The notes under the pieces: generated by a model
Seen by the model: the letters and a program-made list of their open reading frames with translations, nothing else
Databases searched by the model: none
Told to the model about the DNA's origin: nothing
Shown: piece after piece, positions 1 through 6,846 of the stretch
How the letters are laid out: each line of letters begins with the position of its first letter
Numbering within the stretch: position 1 is the stretch's first letter
Position numbers and translations under genes: made by a program
Virus record (IMG/VR): IMGVR_UViG_3300042691_038861
Span: 1-50,593 of that record
DNA length: 50,593 nucleotides
Strand: one strand, 5' to 3'
From: a virus

Positions 1-668
1 ATGTCTGCGGCGTCGAGCGGCTTGACTCTGTGACCTTCGCGTGCCTTCAAAATTGCACACAATTTTTCTACGAATAATACGAGAGGTTTTGGACCGCTGC
101 TTGTACCACCAAAGCCGTGAATAGGATCACCAGCAGGACGTATGCAAACGGTTGAATACGAAAATGAGCGACCTGTTTCAAAGAATGATTCTAAAACTCT
201 ACGAGTTAGTTCATTCCAACCTTCGCGTGAATCAGGGACTATAAAATCAGCGTCTTTTGTATCCCTTGAAACAATATTAACGTCCTTTTTAACTCTTGGT
301 AGTTTGCTGACAAATCTGTGCTCTACAGACATACCAACACCGCCGCCTAACATTAGCAAATCTTGTGCTAATACGAAATTAGTCCATTCATCACCAGCAA
401 CAAACCAGCAGTTATTTAGGGCAACACCGCCAAGTTTTTTGTGTGATGGAGCGCCGCTATACCACCAACCACGACCAGCAGGACCAGCTTTGCGATTAGT
501 TAGATAATATTTTAGACGCGCAATCTCTTCTTCGCTTACGTTGTGTCCTTGCACGTTTCCACGGATAACACGATCAACTGTGTCGTTCCAATTCTCTAAA
601 ACGCCAGTATCTTTACGGGCATACGTGCGCTTATAAACTACTTTTGCTAAGTTAGACCAATTGCTCAT
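1..668 (-). CDS. nrdJ: Class II (B12-dependent) ribonucleotide reductase, N-terminal part
   Basis: The gene runs off the low end of the window, so only about 222 N-terminal residues are visible. The family reduces ribonucleotides to deoxynucleotides using adenosylcobalamin. The start is ATG at 668, preceded by GGAGAC; the protein begins MSNWSNLAKVVYKRTYARK. VYKRTYARK, the following ENWNDTVDRVIRGN, the LGGGVGMSVEHRFVSKLP segment and the DSREGWNELTRRVLES segment are typical of monomeric class II reductases (RTPR/NrdJ). The start codon lies inside the last codons of the upstream gene (17-nt overlap), which suggests translational coupling. A CNPC thioredoxin encoded just upstream is a plausible electron donor. 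The catalytic cysteines and the cobalamin site fall outside the window, so the class rests on the N-terminal resemblance. Confidence 0.85.
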   Translation of the reverse strand, partial: MSNWSNLAKVVYKRTYARKDTGVLENWNDTVDRVIRGNVQGHNVSEEEIARLKYYLTNRKAGPAGRGWWYSGAPSHKKLGGVALNNCWFVAGDEWTNFVLAQDLLMLGGGVGMSVEHRFVSKLPRVKKDVNIVSRDTKDADFIVPDSREGWNELTRRVLESFFETGRSFSYSTVCIRPAGDPIHGFGGTSSGPKPLVLFVEKLCAILKAREGHRVKPLDAAD

Positions 669-1143
669 TTTTTGTCTCCATATTGTTTTTATCTGGCTCA
701 CAGCCATTTTGTGTTCCGTATTTTTGAGTGCCACTTTCTGCACAAGAAACCCTATCGCTGATAGATTTAAATGGTCCACTCATATAGTGATGCTTTGTAA
801 GGAATTGCAAAAACTCTTTTTGAAAACTTCTGTCTTCATCCATATGAATAACAAGAATATTTGTTAAGTCTAACATTTCTTCTTCTAGCGGTTCATCTAT
901 TTTTATTAGCTCTCTAATAATTTTTTTAGTTTCTGCGTGATAGGGCTTATCATCAAACACATCATCCATAGTTCTATTTTTGTCTTTGATCCACTTAGCA
1001 ACACCTTTTTCATAACCAAGTGGTTGTAAATAATTTTTTAAATATTCATTTCTTTCATCTTGATCTCTTTTTTCAAAGTATTTTAGACGGGAATAAAAGT
1101 CTTTATTTTCTTTTAAAGAAGATTTTACTTTAATTTTAATCAT
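652..1143 (-). CDS. Uncharacterised 163-aa protein
   Basis: I do not recognise this family. It is charged, mostly helical by composition, and begins with a basic stretch (MIKIKVKSSLKENKDF). The C-terminal 35 residues are polar and include two cysteines (near the SCAESG and NGCEPD stretches). It overlaps the thioredoxin gene by 4 nt (ATGA) at its start and the nrdJ start by 17 nt at its end, so it sits in a tightly coupled nucleotide-metabolism block. A role connected with the reductase is possible from position only. Confidence 0.7.
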   Translation of the reverse strand: MIKIKVKSSLKENKDFYSRLKYFEKRDQDERNEYLKNYLQPLGYEKGVAKWIKDKNRTMDDVFDDKPYHAETKKIIRELIKIDEPLEEEMLDLTNILVIHMDEDRSFQKEFLQFLTKHHYMSGPFKSISDRVSCAESGTQKYGTQNGCEPDKNNMETKNEQLV

Positions 1144-1388
1144 AAAAACTCCTTAACGCGAACAACATTTTGCGCTCCTACTAAACGGTTAACCTCCTCA
1201 TTATTTTCAATTAACATAAATGTTGGAACTCCCGTAATTCCAAAATCATTTGCCATGTCACGATTTTCGTCGATGTCAACGATTTCAAATTGAACGTCGT
1301 TTCTCGATTCTTTTAATTGTTGAAAAACTGGTTTCGCTTGCTTACACGGATTACACCAACTTGCTGAAAACATTACAATTTTTTTCAT
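1140..1388 (-). CDS. Thioredoxin/glutaredoxin-like protein with CNPC active site
   Basis: An 82-residue thioredoxin-fold protein, shorter than the usual 105-110. The active site reads SWCNPCKQ (C12, C15), so the usual glycine of CGPC is asparagine; the cis-proline motif GVPTF is at 53-57. Phage thioredoxins commonly reduce the phage's ribonucleotide reductase, and here a class II reductase lies one gene downstream. It overlaps the helicase gene by 4 nt (1385-1388) and the next gene by 4 nt. The final helix of the canonical fold appears shortened. Function as a dithiol reductant is likely; its specific partner is inferred from position. Confidence 0.85.
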   Translation of the reverse strand: MKKIVMFSASWCNPCKQAKPVFQQLKESRNDVQFEIVDIDENRDMANDFGITGVPTFMLIENNEEVNRLVGAQNVVRVKEFL

Positions 1389-2767
1389 GATGCCTTCTTC
1401 TCCCGCTTATAATTTTTATACTTCTCTTTCAAATTTTCTTCTTGACGCTTTGTAGCTTTTTCCATGATCTCTGTTGCCGTTTCAGTGCTTTGTTGCAATA
1501 CTTTAATCTTAACGTTGCTTGTATCCATGAAAATTGGGAATACTAATCCATCAGGTCCGTTTCTGTTCTTAGCAACAAAGATACGTCCTTCGTTAGTGTT
1601 TTTATCCTTTATTGTTCTTGAGATCGTAAAAATGAAATCCGCGACGAAGCATTTATTGAAGGCTTCTGAGATGCTTTCCATTGTGATAACTTCTGCGTTA
1701 AGTCCGCTTCGGTTAGTCTGAGATGCAGTCCAAACAGGACACCCATAGATCTGTGCAATAGCCCGCATTTCTTCATAGATGCTCTCCAATTCATTGCGCT
1801 TCTCACGTTGCGCGGTGATTGGTCTAATTAGATCGCCGTAATCGACAATGACCATATCAATTTTAAAATCTTTACGCTTCAACTTCTCAAGATGATTTTT
1901 GATTGTATTGGTTGTTGCAGATTTAGTTGGATATTCTTTGACAATAAGCTTACCTTTGATATCCTTAATTGTTTCCCAAACTAAATCTTTTTGATCCTTT
2001 ACATCAGAAAGTGGAATACCAGAAATACAAGAATCGTATCTCAGAGCAACAACTTTATCTTGAAGCTCTAACGAATAGTGTACAACATTTTTGCCAGCTT
2101 TTAAAGCTTCCGCTCCAATGTGAACCAACGCCATGCTTTTACCAGCACCAGTTGGCGCAATAACTACACCAAGCTCACCTTTGCCTAATCCGCCCTTTGT
2201 GATACCATCAATAAGCTCCCAGCCAGTGGAAAGAGGGTTGCGTGCCATGATTTCAAAGCGCTTTTCAAAGTCTACAATAAAATCATAGCCATGATTATTG
2301 TCAGTTCCAAGTTTTAGTGCATCATTGATGATTTTACTGATCTCATCATAAGATGATTGTTGGATCAACCCAACGGATTTAATCATTGCTTCCTTCAACT
2401 TCTGCTTTTTACAAAAATCTAAAGAAACATCTTTAATGTGTTGTTCACCATCTAATGAAAATTCATTAGCTTGAACTCTTGCAAAAAATTCACGGGTCTG
2501 CTTTTGCAGCAGTTCTGGTTCTTTTTCAATTTCTGTCCGTAAAATAGTAGTCATTGTATCGCGTGATGGATGTGTTCCATACTTTTTGCGATACTCAAAA
2601 ACTTTCTCCACGAAAAGACGTAAATATTTTAACTCAAAGAAGTTTGGATCTAATACTTCTGAGATTTGATCGCAGAATACGCGGTCATCTAACATGATTT
2701 GCACTAAATTATCTTGAAACTTTGTTCCATATTTTTCAAAACTGGCTTTTTCATTTCCCAACGACAT
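1385..2767 (-). CDS. Replicative DNA helicase, DnaB/gp41-like
   Basis: A hexameric helicase of the RecA-fold DnaB family (T4 gp41 equivalent) that unwinds DNA at the fork. The chosen start is ATG 2767 because GGGAG lies 5 nt upstream of it; a TTG four codons earlier is in frame but has no better site. The N-terminal part resembles the DnaB N-domain. Walker A is VIAPTGAGKS, Walker B is the hydrophobic strand ending in VDYGDL, and a late KNRNGPDG loop resembles the DnaB arginine-finger/beta-hairpin region. The C-terminus is basic and charged, as in gp41. The primase lies about 45 kb away in the window rather than adjacent. Confidence 0.92.
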   Translation of the reverse strand: MSLGNEKASFEKYGTKFQDNLVQIMLDDRVFCDQISEVLDPNFFELKYLRLFVEKVFEYRKKYGTHPSRDTMTTILRTEIEKEPELLQKQTREFFARVQANEFSLDGEQHIKDVSLDFCKKQKLKEAMIKSVGLIQQSSYDEISKIINDALKLGTDNNHGYDFIVDFEKRFEIMARNPLSTGWELIDGITKGGLGKGELGVVIAPTGAGKSMALVHIGAEALKAGKNVVHYSLELQDKVVALRYDSCISGIPLSDVKDQKDLVWETIKDIKGKLIVKEYPTKSATTNTIKNHLEKLKRKDFKIDMVIVDYGDLIRPITAQREKRNELESIYEEMRAIAQIYGCPVWTASQTNRSGLNAEVITMESISEAFNKCFVADFIFTISRTIKDKNTNEGRIFVAKNRNGPDGLVFPIFMDTSNVKIKVLQQSTETATEIMEKATKRQEENLKEKYKNYKREKKAS

Positions 2768-2805
2768 TTTATCTCCCAAAGGAAGGTCTACTATACACCA
2801 ACAAA

Positions 2806-3771
2806 TTAGCAGTTTTCAAGCTGAATCTTTTTCAGCTGCAAAAACAAATCTGAGAAATCGGTTTCTCCAAACCCATCCTGAATTGACATTTTAATAATTT
2901 CTAATTTATTAAATGTACACTCGCTGTTCTCTAATGCAAAGTTAATGCTTTCACTATCCTGCACTGAGATATTTGGCACCCCGAGTTGCATGATTTTATA
3001 ATTATCACGAACGCGGTTCTGCTGTTCCAAGATTGTTTTGTATGCCTTTACATCAGTCTCCGTTGTTTTGCAAACGCTTAAAAGCTCATCAATTGTATAA
3101 CTTTTGCCTTCTTTCAACATAGGAAAACGTTTTGCCACGGTAGGCAATCCAATTCCGTCAACGCCTTCAATATTGTCTGACTTATCACCAGAAAGAGCGC
3201 GAGCTAAACAAAAATTATTCGGATGAATTCCATATTCCTCAACGATTTTTTTCTTATTTAAGATTTCGTGTTGAACTGGTCTATAGAGAATAGTAGAGTC
3301 GTTGCAAAGCTGAATAAAGTCTTTGTCGCTCGACACGATAACTTTATTATATTTCTGCATCGTATGATGATTTGCTACAGCTGAAATAAGATCGTCGGCT
3401 TCAACGCCGTCTAATAATAGCTGGACGATTGGCATTTGATTGATGTATTCTGCCAATCGCGTCATTTGCCAGATCTTATTATCAATTTCTTCGTTATCAG
3501 AAAGGTTTTGAATGTTTCTATTTAGACGAATAGGTTTTCTGCCATCTTTATAGTTTTTATTCATAGCCTTGCGTTTGGCAGAACCGCCCTTGCCATCCCA
3601 GCAAATAACAACACGATTTGGGTTAGTTTCGCGGCAAAGCTTTTGCAGAATTTTTATAAATCCCTTTAATCCACCAATAGGCTGACCATTTGTTGATACG
3701 CTTGGATCGACAATATAAGCTCGGAAATAATTGTTGTTACCGTCTATAATTAGAACTTTCTTTTTTTCCAT
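2806..3771 (-). CDS. 5'-3' exonuclease / RNase H of the FEN family
   Basis: A 321-residue flap endonuclease-type 5' nuclease (T4 RNase H or the N-domain of Pol I), expected to remove RNA primers and flaps. Metal-binding acidic motifs are visible: IIDGNNNYF (D10), VEADDLIS (124-130), SSDKDF (147-152) and SGDKSDNIEG (194-203), the last leading into the helix-3-turn-helix segment GVDGIGLPTVAKRF. It is encoded apart from the polymerase gene at 10145, so the Pol I-like activities are split. Its start overlaps the preceding small gene by 22 nt; the encoded start MEKKKVLIIDGNN is natural for the family. Confidence 0.92.
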   Translation of the reverse strand: MEKKKVLIIDGNNNYFRAYIVDPSVSTNGQPIGGLKGFIKILQKLCRETNPNRVVICWDGKGGSAKRKAMNKNYKDGRKPIRLNRNIQNLSDNEEIDNKIWQMTRLAEYINQMPIVQLLLDGVEADDLISAVANHHTMQKYNKVIVSSDKDFIQLCNDSTILYRPVQHEILNKKKIVEEYGIHPNNFCLARALSGDKSDNIEGVDGIGLPTVAKRFPMLKEGKSYTIDELLSVCKTTETDVKAYKTILEQQNRVRDNYKIMQLGVPNISVQDSESINFALENSECTFNKLEIIKMSIQDGFGETDFSDLFLQLKKIQLENC

Positions 3772-3986
3772 TCTTCCCTCAATTCGTCTAATTCTTTCTG
3801 AACTTCGTCTGCATAATCAGCTTCTGATTGCATAATCATTACAGCCATTTTAGCGCGCTCAATAAGATTGGTTGGAATTTCTTCGCCTTTGCCATTTACC
3901 AAACCAGCTGGTCGAAGAATTTCGTAAGCTTCTTGGATTTCTTGTTTTAGTTTTTTGTTTTCTTCCAATAATTCTTCATATGTCAT
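3750..3986 (-). CDS. Small coiled-coil protein, 78 aa
   Basis: A charged protein with two predicted coiled-coil ends (residues 2-22, rich in E/K/L, and 57-78). No family is recognised. It overlaps the deaminase gene by 4 nt (ATGA) and the 5' nuclease gene by 22 nt, so translation is probably coupled. Its C-terminal codons encode EEWKKRKF while the next gene starts in another frame within them. Confidence 0.65.
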   Translation of the reverse strand: MTYEELLEENKKLKQEIQEAYEILRPAGLVNGKGEEIPTNLIERAKMAVMIMQSEADYADEVQKELDELREEWKKRKF

Positions 3987-4378
3987 AATTTATAAGTCCC
4001 AATATTATCATTATCGACAGAATAAAATACTTGTGAAATACCACGTTCCTGCATCAGTGCATGGCACATCGTACAAGGCTTACTCATGCGATCTTCATGC
4101 TTACCCTTACTTGCACGGGCAACGTACATCACCGCACCCTTAGTTTGCGAGCGAGGAATATTAAGCAGTGCTTTAATTTCTGCGTGATAGGTAGAAACAC
4201 CCTTCTCCTCTGGACGATACTTCGCGCCAACAGAAGAATACTTTTCGCTATTGATCCCAAGATTAATGACAGCACCGCCCCGCACAAGCACAGCACCATG
4301 ACGAAAGTTACCATAAGTCGAACACTCAGCCATTTTCTTGGCTAACTGAAAGATACCTCCGAACGCGGTTGCTGGCAT
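3983..4378 (-). CDS. Cytidine/deoxycytidylate deaminase-like protein
   Basis: A zinc-dependent deaminase-fold protein with the paired motifs HAE (65-67) and PCTMC (101-105), expected to deaminate a cytosine nucleotide. At 131 residues it is shorter than classical dCMP deaminase. The start ATG 4378 is the first ATG in frame after an upstream stop. The Shine-Dalgarno AAGAAGG directly abuts it, which is poor spacing. A second frame begins further upstream with a much better ribosome site (see 4326-4421), so coupling or an N-terminal frame change is possible. The substrate (dCMP or other) cannot be read from the sequence. Confidence 0.85.
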   Translation of the reverse strand: MPATAFGGIFQLAKKMAECSTYGNFRHGAVLVRGGAVINLGINSEKYSSVGAKYRPEEKGVSTYHAEIKALLNIPRSQTKGAVMYVARASKGKHEDRMSKPCTMCHALMQERGISQVFYSVDNDNIGTYKL

Positions 4379-4421
4379 CCTTCTTACTAATAATCATCTC
4401 CTGCGGTCCATCATTATCCAT
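4326..4421 (-). CDS. Possible 31-aa leader peptide overlapping the deaminase start
   Basis: An ATG at 4421 lies 9 nt after AGGAGG, which is supplied by the 3' arm of the hairpin at 4431-4462. The frame runs 31 codons to TGA at 4326 and overlaps the first 53 nt of the deaminase gene in another frame. The stretch EMIISKKDA resembles N-terminal residues I expect in some phage deaminases, so this could be a leader peptide or the true N-terminus reached by a frameshift. No homologue is recognised. Confidence 0.3.
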   Translation of the reverse strand: MDNDGPQEMIISKKDASNRVRRYLSVSQENG

Positions 4422-4462
4422 AAAATAAAGCCTCCTAGTGTTCTCATCTTACCACTAGGAGG
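4422..4462 (-). terminator. Rho-independent terminator with a promoter -10 box in its loop
   Basis: The minus-strand hairpin has a perfect 10-bp stem, CCTCCTAGTG with CACTAGGAGG, a 12-nt loop and then CTTTATTTT. It follows directly after the gene ending at 4471. The loop contains TAAGAT, the -10 of the nested promoter. The 3' arm carries AGGAGG, exposed only in transcripts that start inside the loop. Confidence 0.8.
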
Positions 4463-4474
4463 TCAGGTTGTCAA
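4446..4474 (-). promoter_or_regulatory. Sigma70-like promoter nested in a terminator
   Basis: The -35 is a perfect TTGACA (4469-4474) containing the TGA stop of the upstream gene. After exactly 17 bp comes TAAGAT (4446-4451), a 4/6 match to TATAAT. The -10 lies in the hairpin loop; predicted start is near 4439, so the RNA would begin in or after the 3' arm. The -35 context CCTCTTGACA is identical to that of the promoter at 6806-6834. Confidence 0.6.
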
Positions 4475-4674
4475 GAGGCTTTTGAAAGTAGTTTTACGTT
4501 TCCTATAAAAACATAGTTACGTATTTTATCATCATTAAATACTAACTTTAGGTTGATAGTCCCATTGTTTTCTCTGTCTTTATTCACTTTTACCACAACT
4601 GCAAGAACTTTTTGATCGCCATTCCAAGAATCGGTATATTCTACCAAGTCTCCAATATTTGGTTTATATCCCAT
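4471..4674 (-). CDS. Small beta-barrel (SH3-like) protein, 67 aa
   Basis: A short protein with the pattern of a small SH3-like barrel: NIGDLVEYTD near the start, a VLAVVVKV strand, then strands LKLVFN and NYVFIGNVKLL. No specific family is recognised. The ATG follows the TAG stop of the preceding gene with no gap. The two adjacent genes share the layout P-G-x-L-I/V-x-Y then alternating strands, so they may be distant duplicates. Confidence 0.65.
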   Translation of the reverse strand: MGYKPNIGDLVEYTDSWNGDQKVLAVVVKVNKDRENNGTINLKLVFNDDKIRNYVFIGNVKLLSKAS

Positions 4675-4932
4675 CTAATGCTCTAGTATTTTAAAAAAAT
4701 TATAAAAATCAGCTATTGAATATTCTTCTGCGCTCGCTCCGATATCAACCTGAGAAAGATTTTTTCTTCTATATCTTACTTTATTAAAAATATGAACTTT
4801 AATCCTATAGCCTTTTTGCTCGTCATAAATAACGGCTTCTACGAAACCTATCCCCTCGTCTATATAGGGAAGATTATCATATCCATTTAATTTATATTTT
4901 ATCAATTGCCCAGGTGTTGGCGGTTTCAACAA
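4675..4932 (-). CDS. Small beta-rich protein, 85 aa
   Basis: No family is recognised. The N-terminus (TPGQLIKYKLNGY) and central strands (GIGFVEAVIYD, YRIKVHIFNKVRYRR) suggest a small beta-barrel like that of the 67-residue protein encoded next. A shorter acidic helical tail follows. It lies in the repair/small-protein operon that begins with the gene at 6565-6786. Confidence 0.6.
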   Translation of the reverse strand: MLKPPTPGQLIKYKLNGYDNLPYIDEGIGFVEAVIYDEQKGYRIKVHIFNKVRYRRKNLSQVDIGASAEEYSIADFYNFFKILEH

Positions 4933-4935
4933 TTA

Positions 4936-5361
4936 TCATGTTTCCTCGCTTTCGGCGTCAGTTAGTATTCCCCTTTCTTTATTATAAGTAGTTCTACATG
5001 GTTCACAAAGAGTTGTGATCCAACCGCTTCTATTTGGTTTTCCTTTATTACCACAATACTCGCAAATATTATAAGACATGGACTCTGCCATATCAATTAG
5101 GGCATCAACATAAGGATCGGCGTGATTAACATAGAAGCGCAAGCCACCATATTTTTCTTTTACTTGGACTGCTTCAACTTGTGGAAGTTGCTTATGATCA
5201 ATATGGCTTTGGATCAAGTGGCAAAGCGTATCAATAAGGTCATACCAACCATCAGAACAAGAAAAACCCCAACACATACATGTTTGATTCATCGGAAGAT
5301 CTTTTTGCCTAAAGATCTTTGGGTATTTTTCATACAGCTGTTTTGTTTTTTCGTCGATCAT
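4936..5361 (-). CDS. Zinc-ribbon-like protein, 141 aa
   Basis: The C-terminal half carries two CxxC pairs, CEYC (about 102-105) and CEPC (about 119-122), separated by a short basic loop, suggesting one structural zinc. The central segment VKEKYGGLRFYVNH and an N-terminal CMCWGFSC stretch resemble a widespread phage/bacterial uncharacterised family. The start overlaps the upstream membrane-protein gene by 4 nt. Its function is unknown. Confidence 0.7.
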   Translation of the reverse strand: MIDEKTKQLYEKYPKIFRQKDLPMNQTCMCWGFSCSDGWYDLIDTLCHLIQSHIDHKQLPQVEAVQVKEKYGGLRFYVNHADPYVDALIDMAESMSYNICEYCGNKGKPNRSGWITTLCEPCRTTYNKERGILTDAESEET

Positions 5362-5639
5362 AAATCTAACCTTTCTTTTAAGAAATATAAAAAGAACACC
5401 GTACCAGTAGCATATCCTAGCCCATTAAAAAAAGCAACCTTTAATTTATTTTTGAGTCCTTCTTCTTCTACAAGCAAAACCATTGGTAGCATACTAACAA
5501 ACGGATATGTTAAATTGGCTCCAATTGCTAATGAATAATTGTCATGGTTAGCAGAATACGCACACATAGAAAACCAAAACTCAAGAAACATTGAGGACAC
5601 AAAAGCAAAAATATATTTATGTTTCCTGATGAAATCCAT
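5358..5639 (-). CDS. Small integral membrane protein, 93 aa
   Basis: Three likely membrane segments: residues 9-27 (around IFAFVSSMFLEFWFSM), 35-55 (LAIGANLTYPFVSMLPMVLL) and 67-87 (KVAFFNGLGYATGTVFFLYF). No enzyme motif is seen. Its ATG overlaps the UvdE stop by one base (TAATG), so it is translated with the repair gene. It could be an inner-membrane host-takeover protein, but nothing in the sequence shows this. Confidence 0.7.
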   Translation of the reverse strand: MDFIRKHKYIFAFVSSMFLEFWFSMCAYSANHDNYSLAIGANLTYPFVSMLPMVLLVEEEGLKNKLKVAFFNGLGYATGTVFFLYFLKERLDL

Positions 5640-6568
5640 TAGTTTTTAATCCCAAAATCCTTTCTCATCTTAATTAGGGCGATATTTTTTAATTTTGCTT
5701 CAACATCAACATCAATTACGTCATCTCGCATAGCTTGCAGTTGTTGTTCTGGCACGTAACGAATAAGCTGTGAGTGCGCTCGCTTTTTGTTGTATACCGC
5801 ATTCTCCATACCAATTTCAGTGTTAGAGATATGCTGAAGAGGCTTAATCTTATTCCAAGTAGCAATAGCTCCGTGAAAAGCATCGCTAAACTCCAAATCA
5901 TTGCTGCCAAAAGTAAAATGATGGGAATCGAAAACAACAGGAATGCCAGTCCTACCACTAATATCGATAAGCTTGCGAACGTTGTAGCACTTTTCATCAT
6001 TTTCAAGAGTAAGTCTCTTCTTAATATTGTCTGGTAAGCTTGCAAAAACTTCTAGAATTCGCTCGCTGCGATTTGCTTTTCCGCCGTGAATATTGATAGC
6101 ATAATATGGAGTTTGCTCAAAACCCATAGCGTCAAACATCCATGCATGGTATTCAAGTTCCCTAATGCTATTGCTTACAATTCTATCGCTATCGCTACTA
6201 ATAACACAAAATTGACCAGGATGGCAAGTTACTCGGATTCCTGACTCCTTGAACCTTCGCCCAGCAAGAGCGAGGTTTCCTTTAATCTGTTCATCGTTTT
6301 TAGCAACATCTCCACAGAATTCAAATAGTGGGAATATTGAACTTGAAAGTCTGAAAGACTTGATACCGTGTTCATTGAGATAAGGAATGACTCGCAGGAT
6401 TTCTTTGACGTTTCCACGATATGTTTGAAGAATTCTTTCTCTTGTGTATTTACCATTTTTATATGCGCCTAACTGCAAAGATTTTTCATCTAGGATATTT
6501 TCTGTAAGTAGTTTGCCATTACGGTTTGTCCGTTGTTCGATCCATTGACAACAAAGCCCAAGACTCAT
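5639..6568 (-). CDS. uvsE: UV damage endonuclease, UvdE/UvsE family
   Basis: A 309-residue TIM-barrel nuclease that nicks DNA 5' to UV photoproducts. Metal ligand motifs are visible in order: CHPGQF (H116), NIHGG (H161), LTLENDE (E189), VVFDSHH (D214, H216, H217), and ISNTEIG. The N-terminus MSLGLCCQW and the RLSSSIFPLF strand are typical. Full length for the family. The start has GAGGTGA 4 nt upstream and overlaps the preceding gene by 4 nt. It probably repairs the phage genome after light damage. Confidence 0.93.
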   Translation of the reverse strand: MSLGLCCQWIEQRTNRNGKLLTENILDEKSLQLGAYKNGKYTRERILQTYRGNVKEILRVIPYLNEHGIKSFRLSSSIFPLFEFCGDVAKNDEQIKGNLALAGRRFKESGIRVTCHPGQFCVISSDSDRIVSNSIRELEYHAWMFDAMGFEQTPYYAINIHGGKANRSERILEVFASLPDNIKKRLTLENDEKCYNVRKLIDISGRTGIPVVFDSHHFTFGSNDLEFSDAFHGAIATWNKIKPLQHISNTEIGMENAVYNKKRAHSQLIRYVPEQQLQAMRDDVIDVDVEAKLKNIALIKMRKDFGIKN

Positions 6569-6786
6569 TCGATCACCTCTAGTTCATACCTTACACTATC
6601 TAGAGCTGCTTGTCGAGCACTTTCAATTGAATCTGCCTCGCCTTTTTCTTCTACTTTTATTGTCCACCAATATTTTCCGCTATCTAACGGACCACCAATG
6701 ATAATTTTGATTGGTCCATTATCACCAATAATTTTTACTTTACCAGCATGTTTGATATTAATTGTAGACCACTCAATTTTAGACAT
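6565..6786 (-). CDS. Small uncharacterised protein, 73 aa
   Basis: The start ATG 6786 (MSKIEWSTIN) was chosen because the only earlier in-frame ATG, 6834, lies inside the promoter/terminator element. The sequence alternates hydrophobic and charged residues, suggesting strands followed by a helix (ADSIESARQAALDSVRYEL); the helix pattern ESARQAALD is common in small phage proteins. The predicted mRNA leader is only about 13 nt, with GGGG 6 nt upstream of the ATG as the only ribosome-site candidate. Confidence 0.65.
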   Translation of the reverse strand: MSKIEWSTINIKHAGKVKIIGDNGPIKIIIGGPLDSGKYWWTIKVEEKGEADSIESARQAALDSVRYELEVIE

Positions 6787-6822
6787 AAAAAACCCCACTC
6801 CAGCTAGTATGCCAGAGTGGGG
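6787..6822 (-). terminator. Rho-independent terminator containing a promoter -10 box
   Basis: Minus-strand stem CCCCACTC with GAGTGGGG, a 14-nt loop and six Ts. It closes the transcript of uvsX and the tagged gene at 6847-7218. The loop contains CATACT, the -10 of the promoter at 6806-6834. Confidence 0.85.
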
Positions 6823-6834
6823 CAGCGATGTCAA
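6806..6834 (-). promoter_or_regulatory. Sigma70-like promoter nested in a terminator
   Basis: Perfect TTGACA (6829-6834), a 17-bp spacer holding the 5' arm of the hairpin, then CATACT (6806-6811, 4/6 match). The predicted start, near 6799, would give RNA without the 5' arm, so the hairpin could not form in the new message. It would drive the operon that includes uvsE. Confidence 0.6.
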
Positions 6835-6846
6835 GAGGATTTTATC

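Noticed and set aside
142-507. Plus-strand reading frame of 121 residues
   Set aside because: It is the shadow of nrdJ, with no ribosome site or protein-like composition. The same applies to other plus-strand frames over capsid, sheath and tape measure genes.
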